A DNA stretch of 64,000 nt from Zea mays. Its lineage: Eukaryota > Streptophyta > Magnoliopsida > Poales > Poaceae. The stretch covers positions 178,370,428-178,434,427 of the forward strand of contig NC_050101.1 in assembly GCF_902167145.1 (NCBI RefSeq), read 5' to 3'. The position numbers were made by a program, and so were the translations under genes. Positions within the stretch are counted from its first letter, which is position 1. Each line of letters starts with the position of its first letter. The notes beneath the pieces are model-generated. The model searched no databases and had not been told where the DNA came from. It worked only from the letters and a program-made list of their open reading frames with translations. Of the stretch, positions 56,145 through 64,000 are shown piece by piece.

Positions 56145-57771
56145 TAGCATAGAAACCTGGAGCAAATGCCAGACAAGTAGTAGAGGCAAACTCCTTCTGT
56201 TCCCTCAGAACGTATGTCAACAGAGCAGCTGTACCACCTCCCAGTGAATGTCCAACAACCTAAATAGATTTGCCAATTGCCATGAACACCCATCAATTGC
56301 AACACTTTGAAAGAAACATGTAAACACAGTTATGATGCATCATAAGTCATAAAAAGGTTATGATGTAGCAATGCTCATACTCTAGCATCAAAGACAAAGA
56401 AAATGGCTATGAAATAATTCAAACCTTTATTTTGAAGTCTGGGCACATCTGCAATGCTTGTGCCAGACAAGGCCCTGAGAGCATATCCTAGTACTAAGTC
56501 GCTAACACCACCTTCCTGTACGATGGTATGGTGAAATGGAACCACAGCACCAGTGGCAGTTGTTAATGTATCTCTGATGCTATGAGTTCCCCTAATTAAT
56601 AGAAGTATAGACTTTTTGTCTCTATCAAGCAAAATGGTGAAAGCTGGCTTCAAAATCTGCAAGTAAACCACATAAATTATGGGATCAATGCCAAGTAGAC
56701 ACTGTTCTTATGCTTAGCTATTGGAATACAAAATCAGCAAAAGAATGGCCATAAGAAAAAAAATAGAAGTTTTCACTCACTCCTGCTTTAGGTTCTTGCA
56801 TAAGAACATCCTCCATAGTGTAGCCAGTCACCTCCAAAAAAACGGGAATGGTTTTTTGGAGAAATGCCAGCAAAGTGTCAGCAAATTGAGAAGATACTTT
56901 AAATCACCAATTACTTTCAATATCCAAAGGTGGTTGTTTAGCAGGGCACAAGGGAGGAATATAAAAAATAAAACCTCTCCCATTACCCTCATCCTCTTAA
57001 CCTTTTTCACCAACAAGCAGGAGATTTGTGGGTCACTGTATTAAGATATGAGGAAATGCAAAATAGCCATTTCATAAAGCTCCTACGTAGAACACACTCC
57101 GCCCAGAACAATTAAACTAACTCATCAACAGGAGGGATAAGAGGTTTGGCCAAAGATCAAATCGTCAGCACGTAATCTTTAAGCAATAAATCCCTACAAC
57201 CCTAATCTCAATCAAAGAGTAAAGAGCGAGAATGACAGGGGGTGAGCAGAACACCTTGAATCGCCGAGGATGAGATTTCCACATCGGGGTACAGCAGGTC
57301 CCCGGCCTTCCATGGAGAGCAGCGTGGATCTCGCACAGGAGGAGTTCGCGACCTCGGTAGGAAAGCAGCTCAGTGGGGGAGTGGATCACGGGGTAGAGCA
57401 AGTCCCTGTCCTTCCTTGGAGAGCAGTGTAAATCCCTAGAACCCTAATCTCAATCAAAGAGTAAAGAGCGAGAAGGACAGGGGGTGAGCAGAACACCTTG
57501 AATCGCCGAGGATGACAGGGGGTGAGCAGCACCACGGGCTTGGAGAGCTTGGAGAGCGGACGCGCGGTGGCGGATGCCGCGGTCACGACGGTGATGGGCG
57601 GCGGAGCAGGACGAAGGCCGTAGCGGCGGCAACGGCTGCAGTGAGGAGGAGCAGGAGGCGGGAGGCGATGGAGGGCTGGGGTGCGGCCACGGAGGGGGAG
57701 AGGAGAGCGGCGGTGGGCCGCGGCGAGTCGCCGGGGGTCCGGACCTCGACTGAGTGGGGCGGAGACGCCAT
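56145..57771 (-). pseudogene. Captured class 3 lipase (diacylglycerol-lipase-like) gene fragment
   Basis: Reading leftward: a first exon from the ATG at 57771 (MASPPHSVEVRTPGDSPRPT, then a hydrophobic LLLLLTAAVAAATAFVLL segment); an exon with YTMEDVLMQEPKAG (about 56822-56780); an exon from 56659 with ILKPAFTILLDRDKKSILLL and GAVVPFHHTIVQEGGVSDLV; and an exon with VVGHSLGGGTAALLTYVLRE (about 56259-56158), which holds the GHSLGG nucleophile elbow. Within the third exon the frame shifts: LGYA is followed in another frame by GPCLAQALQMCPDFKIK, so part of the exon is deleted. Exons after FAPG, with the catalytic Asp and His, are missing. A functional enzyme is not possible. Confidence 0.85.
57187..57522. 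repeat. Direct repeat of about 85 bp in the lipase fragment
   Basis: ATCCCTASAACCCTAATCTC...CTTGAATCGCCGAGGATGA occurs at about 57190-57272 and again at about 57433-57517. Related GGTAGAGCAAGTCC/GGTACAGCAGGTCC blocks lie between. This looks like a local duplication of an intron-exon border. Confidence 0.75.
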
Positions 57772-58119
57772 CCGCGGGCGATGCTTTGGCTGCTAGACTT
57801 GGGGGGAACGGGAGTGGAGTAGTGGACTGGATCTGGGATACTGGGCTGGCAGAATGTGCGGCCGTGTGGGTGATTGCTGCGCATTTGAATTAAACTTCAC
57901 TTGTACTTCCTTGGGCCTGGTATGGTAAACAAATAACTCAGCCCACGCAGGCTACCACAACGCAAATATAATGTACCATATCGGCTAGCCAAAGGTTGCG
58001 GTAGCAACTTAAAAACCTTCCTGCTACAGAAGAAGCAGTTAGCTTGTGTAATCAGCTCTTGGTATTGTCAACCTGTGTCATTTTTTGCGCGAAGCGAGCA
58101 CGTGGCGCGGCTAGCTATA

Positions 58120-58270
58120 GATGGCCAAATGGGCTGTGCCTAACGGGCCGGCCCGAAGCACGGCCCGTTTAATAGTGCCGGGCCGGGCCCGGCACGAGAA
58201 CCGTGCCGTGCTTGGGCCGCTGGCTCGGCCCGCAGTGCCGGGCCGGCCCGGCACGATTATATGCTTTTTA
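58120..58270. mobile_element. GGGCCGGGC-rich hAT-like end fragment
   Basis: TATAGATGGCCAAATGGGC followed by repeated GTGCCGGGCCGGCCCGGCACG palindromic words is typical of plant hAT element ends. The opposite end is not seen. Confidence 0.35.
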
Positions 58271-58334
58271 TTTTACAAAATATAATATATATATATATAT
58301 TTACATTTTATATTCGATATTTACAACAAATGCA

Positions 58335-58435
58335 GTCGAGTTCTACTGGTTAGTCTGTTTCAGTTAGTGCTTTCAGCCTGTTAGAGGGAGGTGGCGGGTT
58401 CAATTCCTCACCCAGACACAGTTTTTTGCTATTTT
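58335..58435 (+). other. tRNA-like or SINE-like segment
   Basis: GGGTTCAATTCCTC near 58396 fits the pol III B-box consensus GGTTCRANNCC, and TTTTTT follows about 20 bp later. An A-box about 50-60 bp upstream is weak (near CTACTGGTTAGTC). No tRNA cloverleaf was built. It could be a chance match or a SINE relic. Confidence 0.25.
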
Positions 58436-58556
58436 CCCTCGTTTAATAGAAGAGCGTGGCGATGGACGATCCAGATTGAATAACAGGGATGGACGATCCA
58501 GATTGAACGAAGGCAGAACGGCAGGCTACCCTTAGAGCCTTAATAAGTAGTAGAGA

Positions 58557-59034
58557 TGTGCCCGACGTCGCCGCCGCGCGGCTCATTTTCTCGCTTGTCT
58601 CTGTCGTTTTCACGCCGCCGCTGCTCACCACCGCCCTCGACGCCGGCCGCCGCTCACCACCGACGCCGGCCAGCCGCCCGCGGCCTAGAGCGCGCCCGCC
58701 GCCGCCCCGGGAGCGCCGCCCCCAACCGTCCCCGCCCCCGCGTCGTAGCGCCGCCCGCCGCCGCCCCCGTAGCGCCGCCGGCCCCATAGCGCCGCCCGCC
58801 GCCCGCCCACGCCCCCGGAGCGCCGCCCACCCACGCCCACGGAGCGCCGCCCGCTCTAGGAGCAACGACCGCCGCCCGCCCCGCCTCCGGAGCGCCGTCC
58901 GCCGCGCCGCTGGCCCCGGAGCGCCGTCTGCAGCCCGTCCCCGTTGCGCCGCCCGCCCCCGAAGCGTCGCCCGCTGCTCGCCGCCACCAACGCCGCCGCC
59001 GCGGAGCGCCGTAGCCGCCCCGGACCGTTAAGGT
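58557..59034 (+). other. GC-rich candidate 5' exon of the CACTA gene
   Basis: Immediately right of the Helitron insertion, a low-complexity GCCGCCCGCC sequence encodes Pro/Arg/Ala in any frame. It is followed by GTTAAG/GTATAT, a possible splice donor. The open frame from 58558 runs to 59031. Composition alone can explain the open frame, so coding is uncertain. Confidence 0.3.
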
Positions 59035-59577
59035 ATATTATGGTTTGAATTATAATGATGCGAGTGTTATTGTTAAATGTGTGTATAAATGTTTATTTTC
59101 GTCGGTTTTTTATGGCCGACGGGAGTTAACTTTCATGTGATTAGAGTTAGTTTAGGGTGTGATTAGAGTGTAATTAGAGTTAGTTTAATATAACATGTGA
59201 TTAGAGTGTGAATAGAGTTAGTTTAATATCACATGTGTGCCTTGATGTTACGTATAATTCAAAATTTTTATTATTATAATAAATTTAACTTATTCTATTA
59301 AATTGTTGAATTTGATGTTATTTATTGAATAGATTTAACTTATCATATTAGGTTGTATCTTGTATGAAGGTTTCGCTATTGATAAATTTAATGTTATTTA
59401 TGTATATAGCTATATATTTATGTATATATATAGTTTTTATGTATATATATAGTTATTTATGTATATATATATATATAGTTTTACTACTTACATATAGATG
59501 TATGTGTTACGTTTAGAAACGTGATATTGTCTCACACAAATAATACGATTGCTTATGAATGTTTTTTGTTTATACAG
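59035..59577. other. AT-rich intron-like DNA in the CACTA element
   Basis: It contains one internal GTCGGTTTTTTATGGCCGACGGGAG copy of the subterminal word (near 59101), repeated GTGATTAGAGTTAGTTTA units (about 59137-59230) and a TATGTATATATATAG array (about 59395-59480). Confidence 0.55.
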
Positions 59578-60585
59578 GAAGCTACGAGTGGCCAAAAGCC
59601 TAGTGACATTGAGGTCTACCAGGAGGGCTACAAAGGACCAGAACCGAACAACCCTGACCAGCTCTGCAGCCAGATAGCCACGGATCGCTTGGTGAGTTTT
59701 GGCTCAAAAGTTCAAACGTTCAAAGTATATAAATTCCTGCATTTGTAAGGTTGTGAATGATGTATAGGCGACATATGGGGAGGAGATGGTTCGTCGTCAT
59801 GGCCCTGACTACGACTGGCGCCATGAACCGGTGGATCCCTCGGTGGTGTACGCAAGTGGTGGTGGCAAAGCGCATGGACGGTAAGCTCTAACTTATGAAA
59901 TTATATGGTTGACACTAAATTGATTATGCAGTAATAACATTTTTTTAATCACTTATAGATACGCACTCTTCGACGGATTCATTGACTCGTCGTCGGTGAG
60001 ATCTCAGAGGACGGGTTCATCTTCCCGTAGCTCATGCTCTCGTCGACCGAACGAGCAGGAGTTGGAGATTATGGGGATGCGTGAAGAGATGAGACAACAA
60101 CGCGAATTTATGGAAGCTTGCAATGCTCATAATCAAGCGATGTATCAAGTGAGTACACATAATCCGAACTCTAAATTATTATATTTCAATACAACATCTT
60201 CAGTAGTAACACATATGTGTTTAACAGTTAATGCAGCAACAGGGCATGACATCAAATTTTCCACCGCCACCACAATGGAGCCAATTTGCAAACACACCGG
60301 TTCCACCACCACAGTTCACCACCCCTCCGACACATATACCTGCACCTGGAGATAGGGTACGTTTGATAACTCTCCATTAATTTATACACTTGTATACTTT
60401 TTGATATTTGCATTTAATGTGTTGATATTTGCTAACTTGCATAGGTTACGCCTGAAGCGGGTGGCAGTGGGTCTGATCCAGCAGTAGGGACTGGATTTGT
60501 TGACTCGCTCTTCGCGTTCCCTCCTCCTGGTGGTGAAGGCGGCAGCGGTCATAGCTCTAACCACCCAAGTGGTGGTTATCTCTAA
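59578..60585 (+). CDS. CACTA transposase-associated gene, last five exons in frame
   Basis: Exons 59578-59691, 59768-59880, 59959-60148, 60228-60356 and 60445-60585 all have GT/AG borders and join without a stop until TAA at 60583-60585. The product includes KPSDIEVYQEGYKGPEPNNP, then YGEEMVRRHGPDYDWRHEPV, a Ser/Arg stretch, a Glu/Arg/Met-rich helix (NEQELEIMGMREEMRQQREF), a Pro/Gln-rich stretch and a Gly/Ser-rich end. This is the C-terminal layout of the Ptta/En/Spm-type proteins (Transposase_24 family) found in plant CACTA elements, which bind element DNA. The 5' exons are not identified and may have been lost before or with the Helitron insertion. Confidence 0.78.
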
Positions 60586-60870
60586 ACACTTAAACTTATG
60601 TTTGAAATGTCGTACTCGTTGATGGATGTTATGTTCAATACTATGTCGTACTCGTTGTTTGATGTTGGTGGATGTTATGTTTGAATACTATGTCGTACAC
60701 GTTGGTGGATGTTTTAATTATAAATGCACTATGTCTAAATGCATGTGTTTGTGGATGTCGTATCTCTACATGTGTTTGTAATGTGGCTGTTATATGTGAT
60801 TATGTTTGATATATGTTATGTGTGCAGAAATAGTGACATAATTTAGTGTTGTTTTTGTAGCAGTATACAG

Positions 60871-61268
60871 TAATTCCCGTCGGCCCAGTTAATTCCCGTC
60901 GGCTATGGTCGAACCGACGGGAATTAACTATTAACTCCCGTCGACCCAGTTAATTCCCGTCGGCCACGTGGGGCCGACGGGAATTAATTAATAACTCCCG
61001 TCGGCCTAGGGAACCGACGAGAATTAATCAATAACTCACGTCGGCCTCGAGAACCGACGGGAATTAGACGTAATTCCCGTCGACCACTATCTAGCCGACG
61101 GGAATTAATTATTCCCGTCAGCTGCTGACGGGGATAACCTTATCCCCGACAAGGGACGCCCGTCGGCCTGAAACCGACGAGAATAAGCCCTAAACCGACG
61201 GGAATAAGTAATTCCCGTCGGTTTAGGGCTTATTCCCGTCGGTTTTAGGCCGACGGGAATTAAGTGTT
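60871..61268. repeat. Right subterminal repeats of the CACTA element
   Basis: More than a dozen AATTCCCGTCGGC/GCCGACGGGAATT words in both orientations, ending in a long near-perfect inverted repeat (about 61186-61260). Confidence 0.9.
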
Positions 61269-61379
61269 TTCCTGTAGTGCGTGTCAATATCTGATATATT
61301 GTTTGATAGTTTAAATTTTAATTTTGAAATCTATAAACTTACAATAACATCTTGGATTTCTAAACACTTTCAATTTTTT

Positions 61380-61503
61380 TAAAAAAATCGAGTAGCTACA
61401 AACATACCGTCATACCGGACACAACTGTTTTGTCGAGTGTCCGATAAATTACACTTGACAAAGCGTCTAGCACTCGACAAAAAGTCGGATTACGGTAGTA
61501 GTG
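61380..61503. mobile_element. Terminus of another CACTA-like element
   Basis: ACTCGACAAA and TTTGTCGAGTG words in both orientations lead to CGGTAGTAGTG, which inverted is CACTACTACCG, a CACTA-type end. The partner end is not found, so this is a relic. Confidence 0.45.
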
Positions 61504-61937
61504 AAAGTGATAGACGATCATGTCGAGAGCTATATTTCTTTTTATAAGTTTGTCTTGAACCGAGTTTATATGAAAAAGTTATATTTATTTTATACTACCA
61601 TTTATAGAGGCAGACATCTTAAAAGGGGCGTTAATCGATGACTTTCGGAGCCAGTCTTCTCATTAATTCGCCTGCCTCCGTAAATGATTTTTTTGAGACG
61701 GATAGATCTTCCTAGCTAGGATTGGATCGCACTGCTTTCATTAACGGAGCCGGAATCCTATGGTGTCTGTACGTCCGCCTCCGTCAATAGTCGGACAGTG
61801 TGTCAAAAAAAAACATCTGTATAGCGGCGAATATTTCAGGGCTCTTCGTTTCGGACTCCTGCAGTTTGAATCCATAGAGACAAAAACACTGAGTAGAGAC
61901 GTGTACAAATTAAAGCCAGGCGAACAGGCTCAAACTA
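61504..61937. other. No recognisable gene
   Basis: Inverted GCCTCCGTAAATGA / CGCCTCCGTCAATAG words near 61673 and 61778 suggest another transposon relic. Confidence 0.4.
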
Positions 61938-62545
61938 AGGGTGAAACTGAAGAAAGCAGCAGAAAAGCGCCATCACTATACAGTCATTGCACTTTGCAGT
62001 CAATTCCATTCCATTCCTTCCTTGAAGAGTAAAGAGAAGAAACTAAACCCTCGGACGGACGGACGACCGGGTCGCCATCGCTATTGACTGCCAGCCATTC
62101 TGCCATCGACGTCAACACACGAGACAGCAGTACAGGAGATGGAACGACGAGTAAGGCTAGACGTGCTGGAAGAAGCAACAAGACGGACCAGCAGAGACTA
62201 GTAAGAGATCGATCCAGTAGTCTCGACTACTACTACTGCTGTATATGGTTGGTTGACGGTGCATGCATGAAGCACTGTTATGTATGCAAGAGTATCTTCA
62301 GTGATAGCGCGATGGAGGGCTCAAAAAGTCTCACTGTTGCATGCATGCACTGAACCCACACCATCCACAATGCAAGCAAGCATATTTCCCTGTTGACCTC
62401 CTAGTCCTAGCTAGCTAGCTTTTCCAGCATTGCTTAGCCTGGTAGTTAAACTAAACATTAATTCATCAGATGTACTGGTTCGTACGGCACTAGATCTGAT
62501 ACTATATATATAATTTACAATTGTTAATTAAGTGCTCTGCTGATG
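61938..62545 (-). repeat. Inverted relative of 42.7-43.0 kb
   Basis: On the minus strand it contains, in order, GTATCAGATCTAGTGCCGTAC, AGTCTCTGCTGGTCCGTC, GTGTTGACGTCGATGGC and ACTCTTCAAGGAAGGAATGG. It is the longer of the two copies. No coding frame, known RNA or transposon end is recognised. Confidence 0.6.
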
Positions 62546-64000
62546 AGCGCGCTAGCTATATAGGTGTGGGTCATCAAATCAAAGCAATTAATTAATCAAC
62601 AGAGCTCCATCCGATCCGTACCTACTAGCAATAAAATAAACCTCCTGATGAAACCAAAGAGAGAGATCATATATATATGTCAGAGATCGATTATTATTCA
62701 GGTCAACCGACAAAACTAGTGTTCAAGTTCAGACCTCTTGTGTATAGCGAGCTAAGATTTGACTTTTTGGGTCTGTGCGTGGTGGTTAATGTTGTGGCAT
62801 AGTACTCGATCAATGTTTGTCATCATCAGAAGCCAATTGATTCCAGCAAAATGACAATACCGAGAAGGATCAGAATTGAGAGCTAGCTCTAGCTGTTTGG
62901 AGCCGGGGGGTTTTTTTTGTGCCAAATGGAATAAAAGGAAATGACTCCACGCTGAGGAGGCCCCCTTAGATCGATTATTCTCTCACAAAGTTTTCTTCGT
63001 TTGTTTTTCTGAGGTGCCTAGAAATTAAGTTTTTATAAAGTCCTCTCAGTTCATCTCTGTTTGGCGCTTAGAGGATTTTGGTTCGAGCTCTTGCTTCGTT
63101 GCGATCGAATTAAGTTGACAGCTCATCCGCTTTTAGGTTTTGGTGTGATTATTATTATTGTCATATGCTACTAGTCATGCATGCATCACCGAGAGAGACT
63201 ACCCATTGTCATTGTCTCGGTGGTAATTATGAGATTTGGAATTTTTTAGAGTTTGTTATTTCTGCATACAAGTATATGGAATGGAAAGAAATTTTTGTAA
63301 TTAGCTTTTATTGACCCGCGTTGATGGTCGGGTCATCAGGCGACGACGAGGAGACTCGATCTCGTTGTAAAGGTGACGCGCTTGCTTGCTGTTGTGTGTG
63401 GAACGGAGACCGACGACGTTGGTTAATTCAAAAGGGACCATGCCTTTTTATTTTTATATATTCCCGTCGTCGTCCACAGGTGGTGGTGGTGGTACCGGCC
63501 GGAACGTACGTTGACGACGACAGGCAAGCAAGGTCGTTTCACCGGCCGGTCATCGTCCGGCGTGTCGACGACGGTCCATGCACGGACGCGCCGCCGCGTG
63601 GTAGCCCAGCTGGTCGCTGCGTGCACCTGGCTAGACTGGAGGACTGCTCTGCTGCAGGAGTATGTGAAAGTCTAATGCAAGCGATTCGGGCAAAAGAAAG
63701 CGGTTCGGTCCGTCCATCCACACGTGTATGTATTATTATTGCCACCAAGACAAGAAAAGAAAATTTGATCCGCTGAGCGAACGAAGGAGACTACAGTCTT
63801 GTTCAGCTACATCGATGGGACAGCCATGAGAGAAGAAAAGTTCATAAAAACAATGTGGTATATATATAATAATATGAAATGTGCATGCGAAGGGGGAAAA
63901 TTAAACCTACATTTGATTCAAAGTGCTGCTTGCATTGTATTGTTGCGCGCGGGTTAATTAGACCCTAACCTAAGACACGTACGGCGACCGCGACAAACGT
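62546..64000. other. No recognisable gene
   Basis: The DNA is AT-rich with GCATGCATG words. The GC-richer part (63310-63780) has an open frame on the plus strand of 151 codons, but its composition is biased and no domain is seen, so I do not call it a gene. Confidence 0.45.

Larger units (their letters stand above)
51746..58556 (-). mobile_element. Helitron carrying fragments of three host genes (6.8 kb)
   Basis: On the minus strand the 5' end is TCTCTACTACTTATTAAGG (from 58556 down). The 3' end is CCGTTGCAACGCACGGGCACC, then CTAG at 51749-51746, with the GC hairpin CCGTTGC/GCACGG just before it. The flanking bases are A (51745) and T (58557), the Helitron insertion rule, and no duplication is made. 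The ends match the gene-capturing Helitron type abundant in maize. It has no RepHel ORF, so it is non-autonomous. Contents in Helitron order: lipase fragment (sense), TOM1-like exon (antisense), PP2C fragment (sense). Confidence 0.88.
51463..61279 (+). mobile_element. CACTA (En/Spm-like) transposon, interrupted by a Helitron
   Basis: The left end CACTACAGGAATCAGG and, inverted, the right end CACTACAGGAAAACAC are the terminal repeats. CGT is duplicated at 51460-51462 and 61280-61282. Both subterminal regions contain many copies of AATTCCCGTCGGC in both orientations. Excluding the Helitron (51746-58556) the element is about 3.0 kb. It keeps a GC-rich candidate first exon and five in-frame 3' exons of a transposase-associated gene, but no DDE transposase. 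It is therefore non-autonomous. Confidence 0.92.

Noticed and set aside
51463..61279. CACTA element as the agent that captured the PP2C, TOL and lipase pieces
   Set aside because: All three fragments lie inside clear Helitron boundaries, so the Helitron is the better explanation; the CACTA carries only its own sequence.
63321..63776. 151-codon plus-strand ORF
   Set aside because: Biased Arg/Val/Cys content, no domain, no promoter and overlapping antisense ORFs; coding is not supported.

Overview
This is a plant nuclear genomic window, almost certainly from maize (Zea mays) or a very close relative. The evidence is Opie-type Sirevirus LTRs full of CACCGGACTGTCCGGTG palindromes, a Helitron carrying pieces of several host genes, very long Tekay/Del-style gypsy LTRs nested inside each other, and GC-rich grass-type exons. 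Most of the 64 kb is transposable elements. I recognise one apparently intact host gene, a two-exon S-type (SLAC/SLAH) anion channel on the minus strand at 45475-47351.

Layout. 1-5274: old, mostly anonymous DNA with a MITE, a hAT-like remnant, an orphan ribosomal-protein-style promoter (about 1297-1580), a solo gypsy LTR (2924-4208) and a gene-like fragment (4881-5274). 5275-34907: a nested retrotransposon block. Its oldest layer is a remnant LTR whose ends lie at 5275 and 34907. A nearly complete Opie-like Sirevirus (5727-15191) sits in it, followed by a 5'-truncated plus-strand gypsy LTR (15192-17728). Then comes a three-level nest with matching 5-bp target-site duplications at every level: solo LTR 17799-34338 (GTTAC) contains solo LTR 18911-32749 (CTATC), which contains a complete young non-autonomous element 20197-30401 (ATAAA). 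That element has 3.5-kb LTRs and a single 373-residue ORF in place of gag-pol.

35035-42480: a second, decayed Sirevirus with five in-frame stops, cut by another Sirevirus LTR fragment, then a decayed PIF/Harbinger transposase and a 117-bp Tourist-like MITE. 42700-49429: low-copy-looking DNA with the SLAH channel gene. 49430-50730: a complete 1.3-kb PIF/Harbinger element (TSD TAA) with an internally shortened transposase ORF that keeps a TATA box. 51463-61279: a CACTA element (TSD CGT) with five in-frame 3' exons of its transposase-associated gene. A 6.8-kb Helitron (51746-58556, minus strand, inserted between A and T) lies inside it and carries fragments of a PP2C phosphatase, a TOM1-like VHS protein and a class 3 lipase. 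61504-64000: anonymous DNA, including an inverted relative of the segment at 42.7-43.0 kb.

The genes do not form a pathway. The window mainly records successive insertions, deletions to solo LTRs, and gene-fragment capture around one anion-channel gene. Family names come from recognised motifs and were not checked by any search.
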